Program-made: the position numbers and the translations under genes | Assembly: GCF_018614195.1 (NCBI RefSeq) | Contig: NZ_JAGGOT010000028.1 | Coordinates: 62,001-126,000 of the forward strand | Source: Streptomyces sp. ISL-43 | GTDB taxonomy: Bacteria > Actinomycetota > Actinomycetes > Streptomycetales > Streptomycetaceae | Direction of reading: 5' to 3' | DNA length: 64,000 bases | Shown: one piece after another, positions 9,034 through 18,645 of the stretch | Layout: every line of letters begins with the position of its first letter | Numbering within the stretch: the first letter of the stretch is position 1 | Notes under the pieces: model-generated | Database searches by the model: none | Told to the model about the DNA's origin: nothing | The model's input: the letters and a program-made list of their open reading frames with translations, nothing else

Positions 9034-11043
9034 TCACTGGCCGGGCTGCGGGCTCGGCTGGGGGCCGGGCTGCGCGCCGGATTCGTAGGTGACCGGGAGC
9101 CCGGCGGGGGCGGTTCCGGTGGGGGCGACCTGGAGGGTCTTGAGGGCGAACTCCATGACCTTCTTGTAGATGGGCCCGCAGATCTGGCCACCGAAGTAAC
9201 TGCCCTTGATGGGGTTCTGGATGGCGCAGTAGACGGTGATGCGGGGGTTGTCGGCGGGCGCGAAGCCCGCGAAGGAGGCGGTGTAGCCCTTGTAGCGGCC
9301 GGTGGCCGGATCCACCCGGTTGGAGGTGCCGGTCTTGCCGCCGACCCGGTAGCCGGGGATGCGGGCCCTGGTGCCGGTTCCCTCCTGGTCGTCGACCACC
9401 GACTCCAGCATCTCCGCGAGGGTCTTGGCGGTCTCGGGGCTGACCACGCGGTGCTGCGCGGGCGCCGGGGCCGGGGTGAACCGGCCGTCGGGGCCCTTGG
9501 TGCCGCGGACCAGCGTGGGCTGGACGCGGACGCCGCCGTTGGCGATGGTCGAGTACACGGAGGCCGCCTGCATGGCGTTGAGGGACAGGCCCTGGCCGAA
9601 GGGGATCGTGTACTGCTGGGAGGTGGACCACTTCTCGGGCTTGGCGAGGATGCCGCGCGACTCGCCCGGGTAGTTCAGGCCGGTGGGCTGGCCGATCCCG
9701 AACTTGTCCAGGTACGAGTACAGGACCTTGTTGGCCTCGGGCTGCGTCGGGCCGAGCTGGCCGGTGGCCAGGATGGTGCCGATGTTGGAGGACTTGGCGA
9801 GGACCCCGTTGAGGGTCAGGTACCAGGTCGGGTGGTCGATGTCGTCCTTGAAGAGGCGGTCGCCGCGGTGCAGCCGGTTGGGGACCTCCACGTGGGTGTC
9901 GGCGCCGGCCTTCTTCTCCTCCAGCACGGCGGCCATCGACATCACCTTGGCGGTGGAGCCGGGCTCGTAGACGTCCTGGAGGGCCGCGTTGCCCATGGCG
10001 GCGGAGCTGGCCTTGGACAGGTCGTTGGGGTCGAAGCCGGGGGCGTTGGCCATCGCGAGGACCTCGCCGGTGCGGGTGTCCTGGACGATGACGTACCCGC
10101 GGTCGGCCTCCGACTTGGCGACCTGCTCGGTGATGGCGCTCTGCGCGGCCCACTGGATGTCGCGGTCGATGGTCAGCTCGATGTCCTGGCCGGGCACGGC
10201 GGGCTTCTCGCTGGAACCGGCGGTCGGCACGCGGCGGCCGCCGGACTGGGCGTAGGTGAGCTCGCCGTCCTTGCCCGCCAGCTTCTTGTCGAGGGAGGAC
10301 TCCAGTCCGCCGCCGCCCTTGCCGTCGGCGTTGACGTAACCCAGTATCCCGGCGGCGAGGTCGCCGTTGGGGTACACGCGCTTGCTGCTGTTCTCGTTGA
10401 ACACGCCGCCCAGGACGTTGGCGCCGGGGCCGTTGTTCTTCTTGTCGGCGGCCGCCTTGTCGGCGAAGACCTTCTTGAGGTCCTTGATCTGGTTCCAGAC
10501 CTGCGGGGTCTGGCGGCGGGCGAGGACGACGTAGCGGGTGTTCCTCGTCTTCAGGCGCTCGGTGAGCTCCTTGGCGTCCTTGCCGATGATCGGCGCGAGG
10601 AGTGCGGCCGCCTGCTCGGGGGCGTCGGGGGCCTTGCTCTCCTGCGGGGTGAACATGTGCGGGTCGGCCGTGATGTCGTACGCGTCCACGCTGGTGGCGA
10701 GCGCCACGCCCTTGCGGTCGGTGATCTCCCCGCGCTCGGCGGCCAGGGTGTAGCTGGCGAAACGGTTCTCGGAGGCCTTGGCGGAGTACGCCGACGCGTC
10801 GACGGCCTGGACCTGGAGGAGCCGTACGACGAACGCGAGCATGACGAGCGTCAGCCCCACGCTGACCAGCCGCAGGCGGGGCTTGGGGGCGCCGAGGCGG
10901 ATGGTGTGGGGTGTGCTCGCGGGGGCGGGCCTGCGGGTGGCGGGCCTGGAGGCCGGCCGGGCCGTGGCCCGTGCCCGGTCCCCGCCGGGCCTGCCCCGTC
11001 CCGGCCCGGGCACCCGCCGCCGCGGCGGCTCCTGCGGGCTCAC
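9034..11043 (-). CDS. ftsI: Penicillin-binding protein FtsI (PBP3, septal transpeptidase)
   Basis: FtsI is the class B PBP that cross-links septal peptidoglycan with FtsW. Of 669 residues, the first 55 or so are cytoplasmic, basic and Pro-rich. One membrane anchor follows (LVSVGLTLVMLAFVVRLLQV), then the PBP dimer domain and the transpeptidase domain. Catalytic motifs: STAK with Ser363 and Lys366, SSN at 418-420, and KTGT at 570-573. The start is GTG. It lies 60 bases after ftsL and 44 before murE. The C-terminus is a Pro/Gln-rich tail. Confidence 0.97.
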   Translation of the reverse strand: MSPQEPPRRRVPGPGRGRPGGDRARATARPASRPATRRPAPASTPHTIRLGAPKPRLRLVSVGLTLVMLAFVVRLLQVQAVDASAYSAKASENRFASYTLAAERGEITDRKGVALATSVDAYDITADPHMFTPQESKAPDAPEQAAALLAPIIGKDAKELTERLKTRNTRYVVLARRQTPQVWNQIKDLKKVFADKAAADKKNNGPGANVLGGVFNENSSKRVYPNGDLAAGILGYVNADGKGGGGLESSLDKKLAGKDGELTYAQSGGRRVPTAGSSEKPAVPGQDIELTIDRDIQWAAQSAITEQVAKSEADRGYVIVQDTRTGEVLAMANAPGFDPNDLSKASSAAMGNAALQDVYEPGSTAKVMSMAAVLEEKKAGADTHVEVPNRLHRGDRLFKDDIDHPTWYLTLNGVLAKSSNIGTILATGQLGPTQPEANKVLYSYLDKFGIGQPTGLNYPGESRGILAKPEKWSTSQQYTIPFGQGLSLNAMQAASVYSTIANGGVRVQPTLVRGTKGPDGRFTPAPAPAQHRVVSPETAKTLAEMLESVVDDQEGTGTRARIPGYRVGGKTGTSNRVDPATGRYKGYTASFAGFAPADNPRITVYCAIQNPIKGSYFGGQICGPIYKKVMEFALKTLQVAPTGTAPAGLPVTYESGAQPGPQPSPQPGQ

Positions 11044-11103
11044 GCGGCGGCCCCCCGGGGGGCGGTTGTGGGGGCGGTTCCCGCAGGGGTACGCGTCACG
11101 ACG

Positions 11104-11622
11104 TCACCGTCCAGGGGTCTGGGAGGGCTGGGAGGCTCCGGGCGAGGCCGGCGGGGCGGCGGGCACCACGGGGGTGGCCGAGCCCGAGGGAGCCGGGGCC
11201 GGGGAGCCGGCCGGGCTGGGGACGGCTCCGCCGGGCGGAGCCGCGGACGGCGGCGGGGAGGGCGGGGGCGGCTCCGCCGCGGCGGACGCGGTACCGGCGA
11301 CCTTGCCGTCCGGCCCGATGAAGACCGGGCTGCCTCCGGGCACCAGGCCCAGCTCGTGCGCCCGCCGCTGCAGCGCGTCGGGCGCCGAGTAGCCGTCCAC
11401 GTCCCGCTGCAGCGCCTGCTCCTCGTCCGTCAGCACGGTGGTCTCCTTGCGCAGCTTGCTCAGCTGGAAGGAGCCCTGGTTCAGCGCCGAGTTCAGCAGC
11501 AGCAGGCTGATCAGCCCGCCGCCGAGCAGCGCGACCACCAGCAGGACGAACGGCATCCTCGCCGCCTGCCCGGCCGGGCTCCCGGCAAGGACCCGCCCGA
11601 AGCGTCCCCCGCGTGGACTCAC
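11104..11622 (-). CDS. ftsL: FtsL-like septum formation protein
   Basis: A small bitopic membrane protein in the usual ftsL position. Of 172 residues, the first 22 or so are basic, then comes one membrane segment ([20 protein letters not shown]). A short coiled-coil/leucine-zipper-like stretch of about 50 residues follows ([22 protein letters not shown]). The tail is very Pro/Ala/Ser-rich, about 70 residues, probably disordered and outside the membrane. FtsL acts with DivIC and FtsQ to activate FtsWI. The GTG start overlaps the rsmH stop as GTGA. Identification rests on topology and position, since FtsL sequence is poorly conserved. Confidence 0.88.
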   Translation of the reverse strand: MSPRGGRFGRVLAGSPAGQAARMPFVLLVVALLGGGLISLLLLNSALNQGSFQLSKLRKETTVLTDEEQALQRDVDGYSAPDALQRRAHELGLVPGGSPVFIGPDGKVAGTASAAAEPPPPSPPPSAAPPGGAVPSPAGSPAPAPSGSATPVVPAAPPASPGASQPSQTPGR

Positions 11623-12578
11623 AGCCGCGCCTCCCGGATCCGTTCCACCCCGCGGAAGCGGGCCGGCGCCGCACGCCGGTTCTCCGCGATCTCCTCCTCC
11701 GTCGGCAGTTCCGCGCCGCGCGTGAGGAGCTTCAGCTTCGGCTGGTACTTCTCCGGTACGACCGGCAGCCCGGGCGGGGCCGTCGAGGTCGCGCCGGCCG
11801 CGAAGACCTGCTTGACGAGGCGGTCCTCCAGCGAGTGGTAGGAGAGCACCGCGATCCGGCCGCCGACCGCGATCCGGTCCACGGCGGCCGGGATGGCCCG
11901 CTCCAGACCGGACAGCTCGCCGTTGACCTCGATGCGCAGCGCCTGGAAGGTGCGCTTGGCGGGGTTGCCGCCGGTCCGCTTCGCCGCCTGCGGCAGGGAG
12001 TCGCGGATCAGTTCGACCAGGCGCGCGCTGTTGGTGAAGGGGTCCTTGTCCCGCTCGCGCACCACGGCGGAGACGATCCGCTTGGCCTGCTTCTCCTCGC
12101 CGTACTGGCGAAGGATCCGGACCAGTTCGCCGGGCGGGTAGGTGTTGAGCACCTCGGCCGCGCTGATGCCGGTCGTCTGGTCCATCCGCATGTCCAGGGG
12201 CGCGTCCTGCGCGTAGGCGAAGCCGCGGTCGGCCTCGTCCAGCTGCATGGAGGAGACGCCGAGGTCGAAGAGGATGCCCTGGACGGTGGGGATGCGCAGG
12301 TTGTCCAGTACGTCGGCCAGGTCCGCGTAGATGGCGTGGACGAGGGTGGCCCGGTCTCCGAAGGGCGCCAGGCGCTCCCCGGAGAGGCGCAGGGCCTCCT
12401 TGTCGCGGTCGAGGCCGATCAGGTGGGCCTCGGGGAACCGGGTGAGCAGGGCCTCGCTGTGGCCGCCGAGGCCGAGGGTGCAGTCGACGACGACGGCCCC
12501 GGGCCTCTCCAGCGCCGGGGCCAACAGGTCCAGGCACCGCTGGAGCATCACCGGGACGTGTCGGGACTCGCTAGTCAA
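11619..12578 (-). CDS. rsmH: 16S rRNA (cytosine1402-N4)-methyltransferase RsmH (MraW)
   Basis: RsmH methylates N4 of C1402 in the 16S rRNA decoding centre and classically opens the dcw cluster. The 319-residue protein has [13 protein letters not shown] at the N-terminus, the SAM-binding loop [14 protein letters not shown], and [17 protein letters not shown], all diagnostic of the family. The start is an unusual TTG at 12578, with GAGAGGG five bases upstream. It overlaps ftsL by four bases. No mraZ gene precedes it here; a divergent carbonic anhydrase gene lies upstream instead. Confidence 0.96.
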   Translation of the reverse strand: MTSESRHVPVMLQRCLDLLAPALERPGAVVVDCTLGLGGHSEALLTRFPEAHLIGLDRDKEALRLSGERLAPFGDRATLVHAIYADLADVLDNLRIPTVQGILFDLGVSSMQLDEADRGFAYAQDAPLDMRMDQTTGISAAEVLNTYPPGELVRILRQYGEEKQAKRIVSAVVRERDKDPFTNSARLVELIRDSLPQAAKRTGGNPAKRTFQALRIEVNGELSGLERAIPAAVDRIAVGGRIAVLSYHSLEDRLVKQVFAAGATSTAPPGLPVVPEKYQPKLKLLTRGAELPTEEEIAENRRAAPARFRGVERIREARL

Positions 12579-12890
12579 AGCGCCCTCTCAGATAACGGCG
12601 CGGCAGGCATACGCCGCGCCGCGCACGCGGAGTCTTACCAAAGTGGCCGGGCGGCCGGTCAGGGCCGGGCTCCGGCCGGTTCGCGTCACTTTAGTGCAAC
12701 GGTCGCCGCGGTCAACGAACCGCCCCGCGCGCCGTGCGGCCCTCTCCCCACGAACCGGCAAATGCCCCGAATCACCCGGACGGCCGCCTGTGCCTCACCC
12801 CTGTGGGTTAGCTCACAACAGGTTGTCGTGACCTTCTTTGTCCACCCTCACTCAATGCCTGGACGTGCTGTGACCACTAACGTCGTATCC
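12579..12890. promoter_or_regulatory. Divergent intergenic region between rsmH and carbonic anhydrase
   Basis: This 312-base gap must hold the dcw operon promoter (minus) and the carbonic anhydrase promoter (plus). A 9-bp inverted repeat (CGGCGCGGC / GCCGCGCCG, 12596-12604 and 12613-12621) lies just upstream of the rsmH start. A short palindrome ACAAC-AG-GTTGT sits at 12815-12826, near TGTGGGTTAGCTCACA. No MraZ gene and no repeated MraZ-type boxes were noticed. Promoter hexamers are not clear enough to assign. Confidence 0.5.
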
Positions 12891-13442
12891 ATGACGACTT
12901 CCGTACCCGTGCCCGCCGAGTCCGCCCCCGAGACCACCGGCGGCCGCTCCGTCACCGACAGGCTGGTGGAGTCAAACCACGCATACGCCGCGAAGTTCAC
13001 CGACCCCGGCATGGACGCCCGTCCGGTCCTCCAGGTGGCCGTCGTGGCCTGTATGGACGCCCGCCTCGACCTGCACGCCGCCCTCGGCCTCGAACTTGGC
13101 GACTGCCACACGATCCGCAACGCGGGCGGAGTGGTCACGGACGACACCATCCGCTCGCTCACCATCAGCCAGCGGGCGCTCGGCACCCGCACGGTGATAC
13201 TCATCCACCACACCGGCTGCGGTCTCGAAAGCCTGACCGAGGACTTCCGCCACGAGCTGGAGGACGAGGTCGGGCAGCGTCCCGCCTGGGCCGTGGAGGC
13301 CTTCCGGGACGTCGACCAGGACGTCCGCCAGTCCATGCAGCGGGTTCGTACGAACCCGTTCCTCCCCCACAAGGACGATGTGCGAGGCTTCGTCTTCGAC
13401 GTGCACACCGGGCTCCTGCGGGAGATCGACCCCACCTCGTGA
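12891..13442 (+). CDS. Beta-class carbonic anhydrase
   Basis: Predicted to interconvert CO2 and bicarbonate with a zinc ion. The 183-residue protein shows the beta-CA signature: CMDARLD (Cys54, Asp56, Arg58) and HHTGCG (His107, Cys110) as zinc ligands and active-site dyad, with RNAGGVV between them. This is the short form related to mycobacterial Rv1284-type enzymes. ATG 12891 gives the usual length; an in-frame GTG at 12870 would add seven residues and neither has a clear ribosome site. It is divergent from rsmH and stands alone. Confidence 0.9.
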   Translation: MTTSVPVPAESAPETTGGRSVTDRLVESNHAYAAKFTDPGMDARPVLQVAVVACMDARLDLHAALGLELGDCHTIRNAGGVVTDDTIRSLTISQRALGTRTVILIHHTGCGLESLTEDFRHELEDEVGQRPAWAVEAFRDVDQDVRQSMQRVRTNPFLPHKDDVRGFVFDVHTGLLREIDPTS

Positions 13443-13594
13443 GTGACACAAGGCCGCAACGCCGTCAAGAATGCGGGGAGACGTCACCCGGAGGACCTCC
13501 GGGCCGGTGTCCGCACTCTCGCTTTTGAGGTGTTTCGGGGTGGGCCGCTCCGCGTCATGCGCGTCGGCCCTGGGATTGGGTCGAGGAGAACCAG

Positions 13595-14605
13595 GTGACC
13601 ACGTATGACGACCGAGCGAGCCTCGCGGATCTGACGAGCACGGTGCAGCGGGTGCGGGATTCGGTCGAGAGCGTGATCGAGGGCAAGCCGGAAGTGGTCC
13701 GCCTCGCGCTGACCGTCCTGCTCGCCGAGGGCCACCTGCTGATCGAGGACGTGCCGGGCGTGGGCAAGACCATGCTGGCCAAGGCGCTCGCAAAGTCCAT
13801 CGACTGCTCGGTGCAGCGCATCCAGTTCACGCCCGACCTGCTGCCCTCCGACATCACGGGCGTCAGCATCTACGACCAGCAGCGCCGGGAGTTCGAGTTC
13901 AAGCCGGGCGCGATCTTCGCGCAGATCGTCATCGGCGACGAGATCAACCGCGCCTCCCCCAAGACCCAGTCGGCGCTGCTGGAGTCGATGGAGGAGGGCC
14001 AGGTCACCATCGACGGCACCACCTACACGCTGCCGAGCCCCTTCATGGTGGTCGCCACCCAGAACCCGGTGGAGATGGAGGGCACCTACCCGCTCCCCGA
14101 GGCCCAGCGCGACCGCTTCATGGCCCGCGTCTCCGTCGGCTACCCCAGTCCCGACGCCGAGCTGCGCATGCTCGACGTGCACGGCGGGCTCTCCCCGCTC
14201 GACGACCTGACGTCCGTCGCGCACGCCCACGACATCGTCAAGCTCATCGAGGCCGTCCGCGAGGTGTACGTGGCCGCACCCGTCCGGCGCTACGTCGTCG
14301 ACCTGGTCTCCGCCACCCGCAGCCACCCGGACCTGCGTCTGGGCGCCTCGCCCCGCGCCACCCTGCACCTGCTGCGCGCCGTGAAGGCCTCCGCCGCCCT
14401 GGCCGGCCGGGACTACGTCCTGCCCGACGACGTCCAGGCGCTGGCCGGCCCCGTCCTCGCGCACCGGCTGCTGCCCACCGCGCAGGCCCAGCTGAGCCGG
14501 CGCAGCGCCGAGCAGGTCGTCGCCGACATCCTGCAGCGCACCCCCGTACCGGCCGCGCACGCGCGCGGCGAGATGCCGCCCGGCGCGGGCATCCGGGGCT
14601 TCTGA
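13595..14605 (+). CDS. MoxR-family AAA+ ATPase
   Basis: MoxR ATPases act as chaperones that help assemble or activate partner proteins, usually VWA or DUF58 proteins encoded next door. The 336-residue protein has Walker A GVGKTMLAKAL at about residues 54-64, Walker B VIGDEINRASPKTQ, sensor 1 ATQNPVEMEGTYPLPEAQ and arginine-finger RDRF, followed by the C-terminal lid domain. GTG 13595 has GAGGAG upstream. Its stop overlaps the next gene's ATG (TGATG), so it forms an operon with DUF58 and transglutaminase genes. Confidence 0.95.
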   Translation: MTTYDDRASLADLTSTVQRVRDSVESVIEGKPEVVRLALTVLLAEGHLLIEDVPGVGKTMLAKALAKSIDCSVQRIQFTPDLLPSDITGVSIYDQQRREFEFKPGAIFAQIVIGDEINRASPKTQSALLESMEEGQVTIDGTTYTLPSPFMVVATQNPVEMEGTYPLPEAQRDRFMARVSVGYPSPDAELRMLDVHGGLSPLDDLTSVAHAHDIVKLIEAVREVYVAAPVRRYVVDLVSATRSHPDLRLGASPRATLHLLRAVKASAALAGRDYVLPDDVQALAGPVLAHRLLPTAQAQLSRRSAEQVVADILQRTPVPAAHARGEMPPGAGIRGF

Positions 14606-16014
14606 TGAGCGCCGGCGCACCGCACGGCGCCGGCGGACCGGGCGCGGACGACGGCGGCGGTTTCCGCGCGTCGCTGGCCGGCCTGACCACCCGCGGCCGC
14701 TCCTTCCTGGCCGCCGGGATCGCCGCCGCGCTGTGCGCGTACGTCCTGGGCCAGTCGGAGCTGCTCCGGGTCGGGCTGCTGCTCGCCGTGCTGCCGCTGA
14801 TCTGCGTCCTCGCCCTGCACCGCACCCGCTACCGGGTCTCCGGAACCCGCCGGCTGACCCCGGTGCGGGTGCCCGCCGGCGCCGAGGCCCGGGTGCAGCT
14901 GCGCATCGACAACACCTCCCGGATGCCCACCGGCCTGCTGATGCTCCAGGACCGGGTGCCCTACGTGCTCGGGCCCCGGCCCCGCTTCGTCCTGGACCGG
15001 GTGGAGCCGGGCGGCCGCCGCGAGGTGTCCTACCGGGTCCGCTCCGACCTGCGCGGCCGCTACCCGCTGGGCCCGCTGCAGCTGCGCCTCACCGACCCCT
15101 TCGGACTGGTCGAGCTGACCCGCTCCTTCTCCGCGTACGACACCCTCACGGTCATCCCGCGCACCGAGGCCCTGCCCGCGGTCCGCTTCACCAGCGAGTC
15201 CTCCGGCTACGGCGACGGCAGCCGGCGCTCGCTGGCCCTGGCCGGCGAGGACGACGTGATCCCGCGCGGCTACCGGCGCGGCGACGACCTGCGCCGCGTG
15301 CACTGGCGCTCCACCGCCCGCTACGGCGAGCTGATGGTGCGCCGCGAGGAGCAGCCGCAGCGCAGCCGGGCCACCGTGCTGCTGGACACCCGGCACCTCG
15401 CCTACGAGGGCGCCGGCCCCGACTCGGCCTTCGAGTGGGCCGTCTCGGGCACCGCGTCGGCCCTGGTGCACCTGCTGGAGCAGGGCTTCTCGGTGCGGCT
15501 GCTGACCGACACCGGGGACTGCGTGCCCCGCGAGGGCGGCGGCTTCACCTCCGGCGGTCAGGAGTCCGCCGAGGCCGCGGGCCTGATGATGGACACCCTC
15601 GCGGTGGTCACCCACTCCGACGGCGCCGGGCTGTCCCGGGCCTACGACGCGGTACGGGGCAACGGCATCGGCAGCGGCTTCGGCGGAGCCGGCGGTGACG
15701 GGCTCCTCATCGCCTTCTTCGGAGACCTGGACGACGTACAGACGGAACTGGCGGCCAAGATGTGCCGGCGCAGCGGGGGCGCCGTGGCGTTCGTACTGGA
15801 CTCCGCGGACTGGTCCGGGCGGCCGCCGGGGCTGGCTTCCGTGATGTCGCGGGGGCTGCCTCCGCTGGAGGAGCGCCTGGGCAGGCTGCGCGACGCGGGC
15901 TGGACGGCGCTGGCCGCCCCGCCCGGGGTGGCCTTCGGGGAGCTGTGGCGCCAGGCCGGCCACGCCCCGATCGGCACGGGTACCGGTTCGGGTTCGGCGG
16001 GGGGCTGGGGATGA
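14605..16014 (+). CDS. DUF58 domain membrane protein
   Basis: The 469-residue protein has two close hydrophobic segments at about residues 30-65, a beta-rich region, and the DUF58 core with HWRSTARYGELMVRREE. The C-terminal half resembles a VWA-like fold, with a LLDTRH stretch. DUF58 proteins are common partners of MoxR ATPases and transglutaminase-like membrane proteins. The start overlaps the MoxR stop and the stop overlaps the next ATG (ATGA), so all three products are made from one message. The biochemical role is not known; envelope assembly is a guess from context. Confidence 0.88.
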   Translation: MSAGAPHGAGGPGADDGGGFRASLAGLTTRGRSFLAAGIAAALCAYVLGQSELLRVGLLLAVLPLICVLALHRTRYRVSGTRRLTPVRVPAGAEARVQLRIDNTSRMPTGLLMLQDRVPYVLGPRPRFVLDRVEPGGRREVSYRVRSDLRGRYPLGPLQLRLTDPFGLVELTRSFSAYDTLTVIPRTEALPAVRFTSESSGYGDGSRRSLALAGEDDVIPRGYRRGDDLRRVHWRSTARYGELMVRREEQPQRSRATVLLDTRHLAYEGAGPDSAFEWAVSGTASALVHLLEQGFSVRLLTDTGDCVPREGGGFTSGGQESAEAAGLMMDTLAVVTHSDGAGLSRAYDAVRGNGIGSGFGGAGGDGLLIAFFGDLDDVQTELAAKMCRRSGGAVAFVLDSADWSGRPPGLASVMSRGLPPLEERLGRLRDAGWTALAAPPGVAFGELWRQAGHAPIGTGTGSGSAGGWG

Positions 16015-18434
16015 GCGGGCGGGCGAGACTGACGGTCTTCGCGGCTCTGGCGACGCTGTTCACCGCCTGGTCGCTGAACTCTCTCGTGGAGACGGGCAGC
16101 TGGCTGCCGCAGGCGGCGCTGCTGCTGGCGCTGCAGAGCGCCGTGGGCGCCGGGGCGCGGCGGGTGCCGCTGACACGGTCGCTGACCGTGGCGGCGCAGC
16201 TGCTCGTGTCGCTGCTGGCGCTCATGCTGCTGTTCGGCGGGAAGGCGCAGTCCTCGACCGGCGACGGGCTGCTGGACTACCTGGTGACGGACTTCGGCGC
16301 CCTGTTCGGCCAGGGCGTCCGGGACGTGAACGAGTTCGCGATCCCGGCGCCGCTGACGGACGGGATCCGGCTGCTGCTGGTGTGCGGGGTGCTGCTGATC
16401 GGGCTGCTGGTGGACCTGCTGGCGGTGACGCTGCGGATGGCCGCGGCCGCCGGGCTGCCGCTGCTCGCCCTCTACTCGGTGGCGGCGGGCCTGTCCGGCG
16501 CCGCCTCCGGCTCCGGCGGCGCCTCCTGGTTCGCGTTCGTGCTGGCGGGCTGCGGCTATCTGCTGCTGTTGCTGGCCGAGGGCCGTGACCGGCTCGCCCA
16601 GTGGGGCCGCGTCTTCGGCGCGGCGCCGCGCGGGCGGGTCGCCGCCGGCTACTCGGGCAGCGGGCAGGCGCTCGCCCCCGTGCGCACCGGGCGCCGGATC
16701 GGCGCTCTCGCGCTGGGCCTGGCACTGGCCGTTCCGGCGGTGCTGCCCGCGCTGGGCGGGGGCGTGCTGGGCACGGGCGACGGGGGCGGCGGCGAGGGAA
16801 CCGGCCTCGGCCCCTCGATCCAGGCGGTCAACCCGCTGGTCTCGCTGCAGTCCAGCCTGAACACCCAGGACAACCGGGTGGTGCTGAAGTACCGCACGAA
16901 CAACCCGGACCTGAGCGAGCAGTACCTGCGGATCCTGGCGCTGGACGAGTTCAACGGCGTCAAGTGGGAGGCCTCCGGGCGGGCCCTGACGGACGTCCCG
17001 AAGCGGCTGCCGGATCCGCCCGGCGTGAGCGGCGCGGTCCTGCAGGGCGCGGTCGAGGTGGTCACCAACGTCTCGTCGGCCCAGACCTACGCGCAGCGCT
17101 ACCTGCCGATGCCGTATCCGGCGACCCAGGTGGACATCGGCGGCAAGTGGCGGTTCGAGCCGGTCGGGCGCACGCTCGTCGGGGACCAGCTGGGGAAGGA
17201 CAAGTTCCAGAACGCCCAGGGCGCCCAGTACACCGTGCGGAGCCTGCTGCTGAAGCCGACGGCGGCGCAGCTGCGCAAGGCGCCGCCGCCGAACGAGGCG
17301 ATCAGGGCCGAGTACACGAAGCTGCCGGAGAACCTGCCGGAGATCGTCGTCAAGACGGCCCGCGAGGTCACGCGGGGCGCACAAGACGACTACACGGCGG
17401 CGGTGAAGCTCCAGGACTACTTCGCGGTCAGCGGCGGCTTCCGCTACGACACGAAGGTGTCCTCGGGTACGGGCTCGAACGCCATCGCCCGGTTCCTCGA
17501 GGACAAGGAGGGCTTCTGCGTCCACTTCGCCTTCTCGATGGCCTCGATGGCGCGGTCGGTCGGGATCCCGGCGCGGGTCGCGGTCGGGTTCACCCCGGGT
17601 GAGAAGCAGTCGGACGGGAACATCAACGTCTCGATGCGGGACGCGCACGCGTGGCCGGAGCTGTACTTCGAGGGCGTGGGCTGGACCCGCTTCGAGCCGA
17701 CGCCCCGGTCGGGCATCACGGTGCCGGACTACAGCCGGTCCGAGGCCCCGCGCAACGAGCCGGCGGCGCCGACGGCGGCCCCGTCCGCGAGCACGGCGCA
17801 GCCCTCGGCCGCGCCGTCGGCCGATGAGGACTGCCCGCCGGACCAGAAGAGGCTGGGCGAGTGCGGGCCGACCGCGCCGAACCAGAACGCGGGTTCGGGG
17901 GGCGACGGACCGTCGGCGGCCACCGTCCTCGCCTGGACGGCCACCGCTCTGCTGGTACTGGGGCTCCCGCTGCTGCCGTTCCTGTGGCGCGGCCGGCTGC
18001 GGGCCCGGCGGCTCGCCTCGGGCGATGTGCTGTCCGCCTGGCGCGAGCTCGGGGACGCGGCGTGGGACGTCGGGATCCCCCCGGACGAGGCGCTGTCCCC
18101 GCGGGGGGTGGCGGACCGGGTGGTGGAGCTGGGCCGGCTGGGGCCGGAGGCGGCCGATGCCGTCCTCCGGATCTCGGGCGCGGTCGAGCGCGCGCTGTAC
18201 GCCCCGCCGGGCGCGGAGCCCGCGTACGGCGCCGCGGGGCCGGACGTCCTGCTCGCGCGGGCCGGCCTGCTCGCCGGCGTCTCCCGGACGACCCGTCTGC
18301 GCGCGCTGTTCCTCCCGCGCTCGGGAGCCCGCGTCCGCTGGGCGGCCTCGTCCCGCTGGGCGGCGCTGACCGAGCTGGTCTCGGCCGCCGTCTCCCGGGC
18401 CCGCACCCGGATCCCGCTACGGGGCCGCGGCTGA
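16011..18434 (+). CDS. Transglutaminase-like membrane protein
   Basis: An 807-residue protein with about five or six membrane segments in the first 220 residues. Next come a DUF3488-like extracytoplasmic region and a transglutaminase core. The catalytic triad is visible: Cys in EGFCVHF at about residue 503, His in MRDAHAWPE and Asp/Glu downstream near VGWTRFEPTP. A Pro/Ala/Ser-rich linker is followed by another membrane segment near residue 640 and a cytoplasmic DUF4129-like tail. It overlaps the DUF58 gene and ends the operon. It may process or cross-link envelope proteins; the substrate is unknown. Confidence 0.9.
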   Translation: MSGRARLTVFAALATLFTAWSLNSLVETGSWLPQAALLLALQSAVGAGARRVPLTRSLTVAAQLLVSLLALMLLFGGKAQSSTGDGLLDYLVTDFGALFGQGVRDVNEFAIPAPLTDGIRLLLVCGVLLIGLLVDLLAVTLRMAAAAGLPLLALYSVAAGLSGAASGSGGASWFAFVLAGCGYLLLLLAEGRDRLAQWGRVFGAAPRGRVAAGYSGSGQALAPVRTGRRIGALALGLALAVPAVLPALGGGVLGTGDGGGGEGTGLGPSIQAVNPLVSLQSSLNTQDNRVVLKYRTNNPDLSEQYLRILALDEFNGVKWEASGRALTDVPKRLPDPPGVSGAVLQGAVEVVTNVSSAQTYAQRYLPMPYPATQVDIGGKWRFEPVGRTLVGDQLGKDKFQNAQGAQYTVRSLLLKPTAAQLRKAPPPNEAIRAEYTKLPENLPEIVVKTAREVTRGAQDDYTAAVKLQDYFAVSGGFRYDTKVSSGTGSNAIARFLEDKEGFCVHFAFSMASMARSVGIPARVAVGFTPGEKQSDGNINVSMRDAHAWPELYFEGVGWTRFEPTPRSGITVPDYSRSEAPRNEPAAPTAAPSASTAQPSAAPSADEDCPPDQKRLGECGPTAPNQNAGSGGDGPSAATVLAWTATALLVLGLPLLPFLWRGRLRARRLASGDVLSAWRELGDAAWDVGIPPDEALSPRGVADRVVELGRLGPEAADAVLRISGAVERALYAPPGAEPAYGAAGPDVLLARAGLLAGVSRTTRLRALFLPRSGARVRWAASSRWAALTELVSAAVSRARTRIPLRGRG

Positions 18435-18469
18435 CGGTGCCCGCACCCGGCAACGGCGCGGTTACCCGC

Positions 18470-18523
18470 AAAAAAAAGCGGCCGGCGCTAGGGCTCGATC
18501 CCCCCGAGCCCCGCGCCGGCCGC
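18470..18523 (-). terminator. Strong intrinsic terminator on the minus strand
   Basis: GCGGCCGGCGC (18478-18488) pairs perfectly with GCGCCGGCCGC (18513-18523). A nested inner stem GGGCTCG / CGAGCCC extends it, giving a very stable hairpin. Read on the minus strand it is followed directly by a run of eight T residues. It ends minus-strand transcripts: the TetR operon message or a separate small RNA. The plus-strand transglutaminase gene ends about 40 bases before it. Confidence 0.9.
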
Positions 18524-18645
18524 TTCCCATCCCACCGGTCAGAGAGACCCGGTCCACACCTGCCGCCCCGTGTCGGCGGTGCGAACCGGGTCCCTGTCCG
18601 TTGCCCCCAGTCTGGCGTGCCGCGGGTCGGGGCCCATCCGCGCGC

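Noticed and set aside
9034..10153. Extension of murE upstream across ftsI in the same frame
   Set aside because: The upstream part is antigenic-like Arg/Pro sequence overlapping the well-supported ftsI gene. GTG 8989 with GAGG upstream gives a normal MurE.
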